A stretch of 64,000 nucleotides of DNA from Persicobacter diffluens (GTDB lineage: Bacteria > Bacteroidota > Bacteroidia > Cytophagales > Cyclobacteriaceae), in NCBI RefSeq assembly GCF_036244895.1, contig NZ_BQKE01000001.1:3224001-3288000 (forward strand), written 5' to 3'. The position numbers were made by a program, and so were the translations under genes. This document shows, one piece after another, positions 41,824-50,471 of the stretch. The notes under the pieces were generated by a model. The model did not search any database. It saw nothing but the letters and a program-made list of their open reading frames with translations, and was not told the DNA's origin. Numbering within the stretch: position 1 is the stretch's first letter; each line of letters opens with the position of its first letter.

Positions 41824-44154
41824 ATGAACAAACGAATTTTGCTTGCGATTGCGTGCTTGTGGCCGATGATCACTTTTGCGCAAGAGGCTTACAGCCCCTA
41901 CAAAGGCCGTAAGTTCGAGCAGCTGGGCAATGACCTGGCCACGCCAAACCTCTACCGAACTGGATCCGGAGCTCCCGGCCACCAGTATTGGCAACAACGC
42001 GCTGACTACAAAATAGCAGTGCACTTGGATGATGAACGACAGCGCATTGATGCACAGGAAACCATCACTTACCACAACCAGTCCCCGGATGCCCTGCAAT
42101 ACCTTTGGTTGCAGCTGGATCAGAACATGAGAAACAAAGACTCGGATTCTTTTAAAATTGCGCCAAGTGAGATTAATGAAAAAATGTCTTCCGGCCAGAT
42201 CAACCGCTTCATGGGACATGATCAGGATCTGGGCTTTCATATTGAAGAAGTGAAAAATGCTGCGGGCAATGCGCTACCCTACACCATCAACAAAACCATG
42301 ATGCGTATAGATTTACCTGAGCCTTTGGCTGCTGGTGCTTCTGTTACTTTTGATGTGAAATGGTGGTACAATATCCATGACCGGATGCAATTGGGCGGAC
42401 GTTCCGGCTATGAGTATTTTCCTAAAGATGAAAATTACCTTTATACCATTTGTCAGTGGTTTCCCAGAATGTGTGTATATGATGATGTGAATGGCTGGCA
42501 AAATAAACAATTCCTGGGTTCCGGGGAGTTTGCGCTGACCTTCGGGGATTACGAAGTCGCCATTACCGTTCCGGAAGACCATATCGTTTGTGCGACAGGC
42601 GAACTTCAGAATGTGGAAGAAATCCTGAATCCAACACAGTTGAAACGATGGGAAAAAGCTCAAACTGCGGATCGCCCGGTATTGATTGTGACCAAAGATG
42701 AGGCCCAAAAAGCAGAAAAGAAACAACTTAAAGGAGAAAAAACCTGGGTTTATAAGGCCGAAAATGTGCGCGACTTTGCTTTTGGTAGTTCCAGAAAATA
42801 CGTGTGGGATGCCATGGGGGTACAGTTGAACAATAAGAAGGTAATGGCCATGTCTTATTACCCAAAAGAAGCCTATGAGTTATATTATAAATACTCCACA
42901 GAAGTAGTGGCTCATACCCTTCGCACCTATTCCAAATATACCATTGACTACCCCTATCCGGTAGCGATTTCCGTCGAAGCAGCTAATGGAATGGAATACC
43001 CGATGATTTGCTTCAATTACGGACGTGTGGCCGAGGATGGCACCTATTCAGAAAGAACGAAGTACGGGATGATCTCCGTAATTATCCACGAAGTAGGACA
43101 TAATTATTTCCCAATGATCATCAATTCCGATGAACGCCAATGGACCTGGATGGATGAGGGATTGAATACTTTCCTTCAATTCTTAACAGAGCAGGAATGG
43201 GAGCATGATTATCCTTCAAGAAGAGGGGCTCCGTCCAAAATTGTTCCGTATATGAAAGGCAATCCGGATAATATCGTTCCGGTCATGACCAACTCAGAAC
43301 AATTGAAGCAATTTGGCTCCAACGCTTACGCCAAAGTCGCTACAGCACTTAATATTTTAAGAGAAACGGTAATGGGCCGGGAGCTTTTTGATTACGCTTT
43401 CAAAACTTATGCGGAAAGATGGGCTTTCAAACATCCAACGCCGGAGGATTTCTTCAGAACGATGGAGGATGCCTCAGCCGTGGATTTGGACTGGTTCTGG
43501 AAAGGCTGGTTCTATTCGACTGATCATGTGGATATCTCTTTGGAAAATGTACAGTGGTATAAGTTGAATACAAAAAATCCGGATGTAGAGAACCCAATTG
43601 CAAAAGCGAAGGCAGAAAAAAGAGAGAAAAGTATCAGCAAAGAGCGAAATAAGCAATTGACTACCCGGGTGGATGATGAGCGTCCGGATCTTCGTGATTT
43701 CTATAACTCCTACGATCCCTACAAAACGACCGACGAACAGCGAAAAGCTTATAAAACCTTTATTACCAAACTTTCTGAAAAGGACAAAGCATTATTAAAT
43801 AGCGACTTGAATTTCTATCAATTGGATTTTAAAAATGTGGGAGGATTGGTAATGCCCATCATTTTACAATTTGACTTTGAGGATGGTAGTCATGAAACTG
43901 CTTTTATTCCCGCTGAAATTTGGAGAAAAAACGAAGAGGAGGTTAGCAAAGTATTTGCCTTTGAAAAAGAAGTCACCAATATTATTCTGGACCCCATGCT
44001 GGAAACTGCAGATACCGACCTGAATAATAATTACTTCCCTCGACAAAGCATCCCTTCGAGGTTCGAACTATTCGAAAGAAGTAAAGCCGCAAGGGGCGCT
44101 TCCTACGGCAGTAACCCTATGCAGAAAGCAAAGAAGGCGAAAGCCTCTAAATAA
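41824..44154 (+). CDS. M1 family zinc metallopeptidase
   Basis: A 776-aa exported protein with a signal peptide (MNKRILLAIACLWPMITFAQ). An N-terminal beta-sandwich is followed by the catalytic domain with HEVGH (422-426) and the third zinc ligand Glu445 (WMDEGLN), exactly 18 residues on, as in M1 enzymes. The exopeptidase motif reads NGMEYPM instead of GAMEN, a variant typical of Bacteroidota M1 paralogs, so substrate preference may differ from classical aminopeptidase N. The C-terminal 220 residues include a Lys/Arg-rich segment (KAKAEKREKSISKERNKQ) and a beta domain. It lies downstream of HupE/UreJ on the same strand, and a MITE-like element starts directly after its stop. Confidence 0.93.
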   Translation: MNKRILLAIACLWPMITFAQEAYSPYKGRKFEQLGNDLATPNLYRTGSGAPGHQYWQQRADYKIAVHLDDERQRIDAQETITYHNQSPDALQYLWLQLDQNMRNKDSDSFKIAPSEINEKMSSGQINRFMGHDQDLGFHIEEVKNAAGNALPYTINKTMMRIDLPEPLAAGASVTFDVKWWYNIHDRMQLGGRSGYEYFPKDENYLYTICQWFPRMCVYDDVNGWQNKQFLGSGEFALTFGDYEVAITVPEDHIVCATGELQNVEEILNPTQLKRWEKAQTADRPVLIVTKDEAQKAEKKQLKGEKTWVYKAENVRDFAFGSSRKYVWDAMGVQLNNKKVMAMSYYPKEAYELYYKYSTEVVAHTLRTYSKYTIDYPYPVAISVEAANGMEYPMICFNYGRVAEDGTYSERTKYGMISVIIHEVGHNYFPMIINSDERQWTWMDEGLNTFLQFLTEQEWEHDYPSRRGAPSKIVPYMKGNPDNIVPVMTNSEQLKQFGSNAYAKVATALNILRETVMGRELFDYAFKTYAERWAFKHPTPEDFFRTMEDASAVDLDWFWKGWFYSTDHVDISLENVQWYKLNTKNPDVENPIAKAKAEKREKSISKERNKQLTTRVDDERPDLRDFYNSYDPYKTTDEQRKAYKTFITKLSEKDKALLNSDLNFYQLDFKNVGGLVMPIILQFDFEDGSHETAFIPAEIWRKNEEEVSKVFAFEKEVTNIILDPMLETADTDLNNNYFPRQSIPSRFELFERSKAARGASYGSNPMQKAKKAKASK

Positions 44155-44370
44155 CCCGGATTAGTTATGCTTAAATCCTCGTTTAGCTGCAAGGCGGAAA
44201 AAATGAAGGAATAGTTCCCTATTTCAACTTTATTTCAACGAGGCAGGTGAATGAGGAGAAAGCAAACTTGCCCCAATTTGGGCTATAATAAATCAAAGAA
44301 AATAAATTATAACGGCCTGTAATTTAATTACTTCCATCTGGTTGATAAATTTGGAGGTGAATAATTCGGG
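44155..44370. mobile_element. MITE-like element, copy 4 (complete, 216 bp)
   Basis: It is in reverse orientation relative to copy 1. The ends are CCCGGATTAGTTA (44155-44167) and TGAATAATTCGGG (44358-44370). A perfect 4-bp direct repeat ATAA flanks it (44151-44154, 44371-44374). The TAA stop of the M1 peptidase gene (44152-44154) is part of the left repeat. The core contains TTAAATCCTCGTTTAGCTGC, GAAGGAATAGTTCCCTATTT, and CCCCAATTTGGGCT. The terminator at 44393 lies beyond the element. Confidence 0.83.
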
Positions 44371-44390
44371 ATAACAATACCGTTTGAAAG

Positions 44391-44430
44391 CAAAACGCCG
44401 ATCAGGATTTCTGATCGGCGTTTTTTTGTG
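44391..44430 (+). terminator. strong bidirectional terminator
   Basis: The 13-bp perfect stem AAACGCCGATCAG / CTGATCGGCGTTT with a 5-base loop is followed by a T-run on the plus strand and AT-rich sequence on the other. It separates the M1 peptidase and the convergent gene at 44442. Confidence 0.92.
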
Positions 44431-44441
44431 CTATTTATTTT

Positions 44442-47400
44442 TTAGAAATCGTATCCAATGGAGATGGACAACCTCGGACGTTTACGTTCGTAATCTTCGG
44501 TGGCCCAGGCCAGATCCAGTCGGGTGAAGAAACCCAGCAGCGGCGCTCTCATGCCCACACCGTAACTGTAAAGCCAGGGGTTTTTAAAGTTATTAATTCT
44601 GGCCACAAAAGGCCCGCCCTCTATTACATCAGTATTGATATTATTTTCGCGGGCAAAAGCGGAGGGACCGGTCCAGGCAGAACCAATATCAAAGAAGCCA
44701 ACAAACTGGAGATTTCTCAAGAAATTGGAAGATATCGGTTCGCGGGACAAATAACGAATCAAGGGCACCCTTAATTCAATATTTCCCAATAAGGCATTTG
44801 TTCCACTAAACGTATTGTAATTAAATCCGCGCAAATCGGTTACATACTCCGCAAAAAGAATATCAGAATTATTAAAATCATTTTCAAAGTACAGTGGATC
44901 TCCCGGCTCAGCGCTCTGCCCATCATTTTCCGTTTGATTAAACAGCCAATTGTTTACGCCACCTAATAAGAACTGCTTGGCGCCATCCCCGAAAAACCGG
45001 CCATAATACAATCTGGTCGCCACCACAATTTCTTTATGAATGGGCAAATAATGTCGGATATCCATGGACAACTTCCCGAAACTCTCCAAATCACCCATGG
45101 TAGCGAATTGATATTCTATTCCGGCATTGGCTCGAAAGCCCGTCCTCAAATTCAAGCCCTGACTGGTGGTATTATCAAAAACATACTGCCCTTTGATACC
45201 AGAATACAATCCTTCGGGATTTCCTACAGGATTAATAGGTGGATTTACCAAATTATCAATATTTTTATCCACCCAGACGGTATGCGTCAGCATGGGGGTT
45301 AAAGAAACTCTGGAACTAATACTCACCGGCAGGGAAACGGAAGCTTCCAACTTATTCATTTTATATTGCTGCTCCTCAAACTGCTGCGTGGTCATGTTTA
45401 ACACCCTACGGTCATAACGAATCCTGTAATCTAAAAAGCCTTTAAGGTATTCATATTCTCCAAAGAAAGTTCCGGAACGGAAATCAGTCGCCATTACAAA
45501 TCCCCCATAAAAGCGATGATCCTCCAATAAGTCGGTCATTTCGGCTTCCATCTGAATACCAAAGCCCATCAAGGGGTCAATCACAAATGAGGTCACCAAA
45601 TTATTCATCCTAAAGTAGGTCTCATAATCATCCGGCCCCATGACCTGGGAGTCTCGGCGCATGAGTCTGTAGCGTGTAAGGAAAGATTCTCTTTTCTTAT
45701 TTGCCGGCGTTTTCGTAGAAGAAAACTGATAATTATCCGTGTTTACCAAATTAGGATCATCAGAAATCAGACTTTCCGTAGCCAGCCCTTCCGGGTCCAA
45801 ATCCTTTAGAGGAGGCTGATCAAAATCTTTTCCAATGGTATTGGCTATGGAATCCAAAAATAAAGAACCCGGAGAACGAAGGGTTTCATTAAATTTACGC
45901 AACTCATTTTCCACCCTTTCCAGGGAATCCTGCAAAGCCTGCTTTTTTCTTTTCTCCATTCGGTCTTTGACCGCCTTCGCATTTAGAAGTTGTCTTCTGC
46001 CGGTGGCAAGTGTAAAAATACTTCTGTTCAATGGCGCATTAGGCTCATAATAGATAAAATCCTTATCCGACTTACGGGCGGTATACACCATAGCGTTATC
46101 CGGGCCAATATCATAATCCCGAATACTTACTGCGTAATTACTTACCTGCTGATACAAGCGGTTTTCAAGATCATACCGATAAAGATTATATATACCCTGC
46201 TGATTACTCAAATAATAGAAGTACTGTTCATCAACAGGCACTGGTTTAATATTATAGCCAATATTATTGGTAACCCGTGTTAGGACCGTTCTGGTCGTAT
46301 CCAGATTATAAAGGAAAATATTATAGGTTTCTGGTAAATCCTTAAGTTTATTATCCTTCACACCAAGAGTGTCTGATATACGGTTAGATGCAAAAACTAC
46401 CGTATTGGTATTAGGAATAAAGCGAGGCTCAATGTCATCAAAAATATCCTTAGTCAATAACCTCGTAGTAAAACGTTTCAGGGAGACTAAAAACAGACCA
46501 TTTCTACCTTTTCGATCTGCAGCAATGATCCCGACATTACTATCTCTTTTAATATCAAAAGAAGTAATATTATTCACCCGACCCAAGGGGCGTTCTAAAA
46601 AGGATTTGGAAGAAAATTCGTACATCTGCAAATAGCTTTGCTCCTTTTTCCGGTAAATGATGCCCAGCGTATTATCATCCTTCCAGCTGATCAGTGGTAA
46701 ATATTCTCCCGGCCTGTGGTTAACTTCTTTATAACCTGCCTTAATAATTGTTTTTACCTTTCCACTGGCAATCTCTTCTACCTCCACACTGAACTTACCG
46801 GAATTATCCACCGCATAAGCAATACGGGTACCGTCCGGACTAATACGCATTTTACCATAGGCACGTCCCTTTTTATTTTTATCAAACAGCAGAAACTGAT
46901 CCTGTGGCATTTGGTAAGAGTTGCCTATATTGGCTGACATGTCCTTGTAAAAACGTTGCCACTCTGAAATAAATTCCGGATAAGAAATCCCGAGGGTGCT
47001 CACAATGGAACGTTCCTCATTATGAATGATGCGGGTTAAGTTCAGAATATTGGATAAATTGGCTCTTCCGTATCGCTGCACAATAAAATTCCAGATGGAT
47101 TGCCCCAGAAGCTGCGCCTCCTCCCCGGAATAGCTGTTTACCCTTCTAAAATCTTCAGAAATGATTAATTCCCGAACGAAATCATCCATTTCCACCGACC
47201 AACCCTCGGCAATATAAGCGGAAGCTCCCGTAACAAACCAGGTGGGTAAATTCAACAAATAGGTACTCTGAAACATATCCGCCAAAGATCCGCCGAACAT
47301 CATGTCCTCCACTAAAAGCTTGGCGACATGAAATAAAAGCGTTTCGCGATACAGGGACATGGTGCCCGGGTAGGCTAATTCCACATGAGATTTAGTGAAA

Positions 47401-47756
47401 TTGGTTTGCCCTCCAATCGAGTAGTAATTTCCACTAAGCCCTACATTGCTTTGCCCTAATTCCTCCTCTGAATTGTAGAGGAAAATTTTAACCTTGGAAT
47501 AAGGGGAATAACCGATAAGGTCGGTCATGCGGTCAAACTCTTCCTCGAGGTATTCAATGCCTAACTTGGCAAATTGCTGTCCGCCTTCATAATAATAAAT
47601 ATCGAAATTATCTGTGCTGTAGTATTTCCAGTCTTTCACCTGATACTGAATTCGGTTTTGGCCAAATTCATCACGTAAAGCCTGTGCAGAAACCCGGAAA
47701 AAAGGGGTGAGGCAAAATAGAAATAGTATACCTAATAGTAATAAGCGTTGGAGCAT
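44442..47756 (-). CDS. peptidase-MA-like / beta-propeller / outer-membrane barrel fusion protein
   Basis: A 1104-aa outer-membrane protein. A signal peptide (1-25, ending VSAQA) is followed by a gluzincin-like domain (about 40-270) whose motif positions read HVAKL (143-147) and WFVTGASAY (173-181), where active relatives have HEXXH and WxxEGxAxY; it therefore looks catalytically dead. Residues about 290-590 form TolB-type WD40-like repeats (MRISPDGTRIAYAVDNSGKF, FIPNTNTVVFASNRISDT). A low-complexity linker with a KKQALQDSLERVENEL coiled coil leads to an Omp85/BamA-like barrel (about 730-1104, ending LSISIGYDF). Such fusions are common in Bacteroidota, and their role in envelope assembly or surface binding is not established. 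Confidence 0.85.
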   Translation of the reverse strand: MLQRLLLLGILFLFCLTPFFRVSAQALRDEFGQNRIQYQVKDWKYYSTDNFDIYYYEGGQQFAKLGIEYLEEEFDRMTDLIGYSPYSKVKIFLYNSEEELGQSNVGLSGNYYSIGGQTNFTKSHVELAYPGTMSLYRETLLFHVAKLLVEDMMFGGSLADMFQSTYLLNLPTWFVTGASAYIAEGWSVEMDDFVRELIISEDFRRVNSYSGEEAQLLGQSIWNFIVQRYGRANLSNILNLTRIIHNEERSIVSTLGISYPEFISEWQRFYKDMSANIGNSYQMPQDQFLLFDKNKKGRAYGKMRISPDGTRIAYAVDNSGKFSVEVEEIASGKVKTIIKAGYKEVNHRPGEYLPLISWKDDNTLGIIYRKKEQSYLQMYEFSSKSFLERPLGRVNNITSFDIKRDSNVGIIAADRKGRNGLFLVSLKRFTTRLLTKDIFDDIEPRFIPNTNTVVFASNRISDTLGVKDNKLKDLPETYNIFLYNLDTTRTVLTRVTNNIGYNIKPVPVDEQYFYYLSNQQGIYNLYRYDLENRLYQQVSNYAVSIRDYDIGPDNAMVYTARKSDKDFIYYEPNAPLNRSIFTLATGRRQLLNAKAVKDRMEKRKKQALQDSLERVENELRKFNETLRSPGSLFLDSIANTIGKDFDQPPLKDLDPEGLATESLISDDPNLVNTDNYQFSSTKTPANKKRESFLTRYRLMRRDSQVMGPDDYETYFRMNNLVTSFVIDPLMGFGIQMEAEMTDLLEDHRFYGGFVMATDFRSGTFFGEYEYLKGFLDYRIRYDRRVLNMTTQQFEEQQYKMNKLEASVSLPVSISSRVSLTPMLTHTVWVDKNIDNLVNPPINPVGNPEGLYSGIKGQYVFDNTTSQGLNLRTGFRANAGIEYQFATMGDLESFGKLSMDIRHYLPIHKEIVVATRLYYGRFFGDGAKQFLLGGVNNWLFNQTENDGQSAEPGDPLYFENDFNNSDILFAEYVTDLRGFNYNTFSGTNALLGNIELRVPLIRYLSREPISSNFLRNLQFVGFFDIGSAWTGPSAFARENNINTDVIEGGPFVARINNFKNPWLYSYGVGMRAPLLGFFTRLDLAWATEDYERKRPRLSISIGYDF

Positions 47757-47960
47757 AGGTGTTCAGTAGGTTATTAGCAAAAGTGGAGAGAGTCCTCCCC
47801 AACCGGCAATAATATTTAGAGATTTATTAGGGGCAATCCACTGCCCATGCCCATCGACTTCTTTTGCACCTAAGTTTCCCTAATACATAATTTTTTCTAC
47901 GAATGTTTCCGCTATACGTTCCAAGGTATTTGCTTGACAATCAATAAAAATGAAAAAAAG

Positions 47961-48003
47961 AAAATTTCCCCCTGAAGAAAACCCAGCCGGCAGGGGAAAT
48001 TTC
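47961..48003 (-). terminator. terminator of the FAD oxidoreductase gene
   Basis: AAATTTCCCCCTG and CAGGGGAAATTT form a long stem (one bulged C, 16-base loop). On the minus strand it is followed by a T-rich tail. It lies just beyond the stop at 48016. Confidence 0.75.
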
Positions 48004-48015
48004 GACTTTAATATC

Positions 48016-49050
48016 TTAAAAAAACCGATAGATATCCACTTCCGGCTCTATTTTAGTCCCTTTTAGTAATAGATTCTTCAGCTGTTCTCCAAAAAAAGGC
48101 GCTAAGGAAACCCCTTTGGTGCCAAGCCCGCCAAAGAGAAAAATTTGTGGATAATCAGGGTGCTGCCCTATAAATGGTCTTCGGTCCTTAGTCGCCGGGC
48201 GAATGCCCGCCCGTTGATCCACCACCTTGGGACTCAGCTTCACCAAACCTTCCAGCTTTTCCAAAAGGGTTTTTCTAGCCTGTTCGGTAACCTCGTAATT
48301 CAAATTATGATTATCATAAGTTGCCCCTACTCGATAGCGGTGATTACCCAATGGCAGGGCAAACACCCCCCGATTGTAAATTCGCTCAAAGTCACGGTCC
48401 AGTTCAATGGTCAACACTTCTCCTTTTACTGGTCTGAAAGGGAGTCCCTCCCAGTACTTACTTTCCCCCACCGCATATCCTTGGGCGTAAATAATTCCCT
48501 TGGCTTTTACACCTTCATATTCGACGCCCTCGGCTGTCAGCAATAAATCCTCCTCCCGAAAAGCCGCTTCGCGATAGTGGACTCCTAATGCATCACGGTA
48601 AGTATCCAACAACAAGTTAAGATCCAGCCAGCCCGCCTGATTAAGAGCCAATCCATCATGAGGGGCATGAATTCCCTCCTCTGCCGGTGCATTCACCGAA
48701 TTCACAAAAGGCTTAAAATTATCTTCAGCGCTTTTGCCCATCCAGTCATTTTGTTCTACCACCTCAAGGAAGGGGCGGTATATTTCCTGCAGGTGTAAGG
48801 CTTTAATGCCTAATTGCTTTTCCAGTTGACTGTAGAAATCCCACAAATAGGGAAAAAGATCGTGTGCCCGCCAGGTCAATGACATTTTACGCCCCGTTAT
48901 CGGGTTAATAATGCCTGCCGCCACTCTGGAGGAAGCATTGGCATTGGTTTGATTGATGACCAGAACCGTCATCCCTGCTTCTCGCAATTGATGACTGATG
49001 ACGGTACCCGCGATACCCTGACCTATAATAATATAATCGTAGGCTTGCAT
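48016..49050 (-). CDS. FAD-dependent amino-acid oxidase-like oxidoreductase (DAO family)
   Basis: A 344-aa flavoprotein with the FAD-binding motif YDYIIIGQGIAGTVISHQLR (GQGIAG at 10-15), an ASSRVAAGIINPITGRK segment typical of DadA/ThiO-like DAO proteins, and a C-terminal FAD-contacting region (RAGIRPATKDRRPFIGQHPD, FGGLGTKGVSLAPFFGE). It is cytoplasmic with no signal peptide. The substrate is not evident; an amine or D-amino acid is likely from the family. It is divergent from the MBL gene with 67 bp between the starts. Confidence 0.88.
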   Translation of the reverse strand: MQAYDYIIIGQGIAGTVISHQLREAGMTVLVINQTNANASSRVAAGIINPITGRKMSLTWRAHDLFPYLWDFYSQLEKQLGIKALHLQEIYRPFLEVVEQNDWMGKSAEDNFKPFVNSVNAPAEEGIHAPHDGLALNQAGWLDLNLLLDTYRDALGVHYREAAFREEDLLLTAEGVEYEGVKAKGIIYAQGYAVGESKYWEGLPFRPVKGEVLTIELDRDFERIYNRGVFALPLGNHRYRVGATYDNHNLNYEVTEQARKTLLEKLEGLVKLSPKVVDQRAGIRPATKDRRPFIGQHPDYPQIFLFGGLGTKGVSLAPFFGEQLKNLLLKGTKIEPEVDIYRFF

Positions 49051-49117
49051 AGTAAATGGTTTAGGATTATGGTTTTTGCAGATTAATCGAGAAATTTAGG
49101 GCTAAAATATTAAGAAT

Positions 49118-49753
49118 ATGCAAATAAAAGTTTTTCCCTTTAACGCTTTTTCTGAAAACACCTATGTGCTTCATGATGAAACCAAGGAAGCCGTGATTAT
49201 TGACCCGGGTTGCTATACCCATGAAGAACGTCAGGAGCTGCAGGCTTATATTGATGGCGAACAACTGAAAGTGGTGGCCCTTTTGAACACCCACGCCCAT
49301 GTGGACCATGTATTGGGCAATGCTTTTGTCAAAAATACCTTTAAAGTAAAACTGCACCTACACCCTGCTGATAACCCCACGCTGGCTGCAGTAGAAAATT
49401 ACGCCTCCATGTGGGGATTTCCGGCTTATGAGCCTACTACCGCCGATGAGGAATTAAAAGAGGGGGCAACTTTCACTTTTGGAAATTCGGCCTTGAAAGT
49501 ACTTTTTGTTCCGGGCCATGCTCCCGGGCATGTGGCTTTTTATCATGCTGAAAGTGGCAATATTATTGCCGGTGATGTACTTTTCAGACGAAGTATTGGT
49601 AGAACAGATTTACCGGGAGGAGATTTCGATATCCTGGCAAAGTCCATTAAAGAAGTGATGTATACCTTACCAGAGGAAACGGTAATCCATCCTGGACACG
49701 GCCCTGCCACTTCTGTAGGAGAAGAAAAAAGAGAAAATCCATATGTCAGATAA
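49118..49753 (+). CDS. metallo-beta-lactamase-fold hydrolase (glyoxalase II-like)
   Basis: A 211-aa MBL-fold enzyme with the full dinuclear site: THAHVDH (His59, His61, Asp63, His64), VPGHAPGHV (His134), Asp153 in GDVLF, and His191/His194 in HPGHGP. The RSIGRTDLPGG segment is characteristic of the YcbL/glyoxalase II-like branch, so a thioester hydrolase is likely, though the substrate is not certain. It is first in a five-gene plus-strand cluster; pssA overlaps its 3' end by 11 bp. Confidence 0.92.
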   Translation: MQIKVFPFNAFSENTYVLHDETKEAVIIDPGCYTHEERQELQAYIDGEQLKVVALLNTHAHVDHVLGNAFVKNTFKVKLHLHPADNPTLAAVENYASMWGFPAYEPTTADEELKEGATFTFGNSALKVLFVPGHAPGHVAFYHAESGNIIAGDVLFRRSIGRTDLPGGDFDILAKSIKEVMYTLPEETVIHPGHGPATSVGEEKRENPYVR

Positions 49754-50450
49754 TGCTAGCAAATTGAAAATTTTCAATATTCCAAATACGCTTACCTGCC
49801 TGAATTTACTTTCAGGCTGTGTCGGCATTGTGCTGGCCTTTCAGGGAAATTTGCTTTGGGCGGCCGGCATGATATGGTCAGGAGCTATTTTCGACTTTTT
49901 TGATGGTTTTACGGCCCGACTTCTTAAACAATTTTCACCTATTGGGGGAGAATTGGACTCTCTGGCCGATATGGTCACTTTTGGAGTGTTGCCGGCTGTG
50001 CTTTATTTTCAGCTTTTAGGGCAATGCGAGCTACCGGAATATGTACCCTATTTTGCCTTTATCATGGCGGCATTCTCCGCATTGCGACTAGCCAAGTTCA
50101 ATGTAGACGATCGCCAGACGACCTCCTTTATCGGTTTACCCACTCCGGCAAATGCCATTTTCGCGAGTGCCCTACCTTTTATGCTGGCTCATAATATATT
50201 AGGAGCGGAAAACTGGTTATTGAATCCTTATTTACTTTTGGGATTGAATTTCGCCTTTTCCCTATTGCTCACCTCGGAAATCCCGATGTTCGCCTTAAAG
50301 TTCAAAACTTATGGATGGAAAGGGAATGAGTTGATTTACTCCTTTATTATCCTGGCGGCAGCCTCCATTTTTATACTGAATGTCGCCTCGGTCCCTTTTA
50401 TTATTTTGTTGTATATCCTAATTTCCTTTGTAAGAGCTTATCGTTCCTAA
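49743..50450 (+). CDS. pssA: CDP-diacylglycerol-serine O-phosphatidyltransferase
   Basis: A 235-aa integral membrane CDP-alcohol phosphatidyltransferase. The signature is perfect: D51-x2-D54-G55-x2-A58-R59-x8-G68-x3-D72-x3-D76 (DFFDGFTAR ... GELDSLAD). It makes phosphatidylserine, the precursor of phosphatidylethanolamine. The start at 49743 overlaps the MBL gene in a different frame and gives an N-terminus (MSDNASKLKIFNIPNTLTCL) that matches family members. It is followed after 21 bp by porU. Confidence 0.95.
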   Translation: MSDNASKLKIFNIPNTLTCLNLLSGCVGIVLAFQGNLLWAAGMIWSGAIFDFFDGFTARLLKQFSPIGGELDSLADMVTFGVLPAVLYFQLLGQCELPEYVPYFAFIMAAFSALRLAKFNVDDRQTTSFIGLPTPANAIFASALPFMLAHNILGAENWLLNPYLLLGLNFAFSLLLTSEIPMFALKFKTYGWKGNELIYSFIILAAASIFILNVASVPFIILLYILISFVRAYRS

Positions 50451-50471
50451 TCGCCACCTTTGCTGTTTTTT

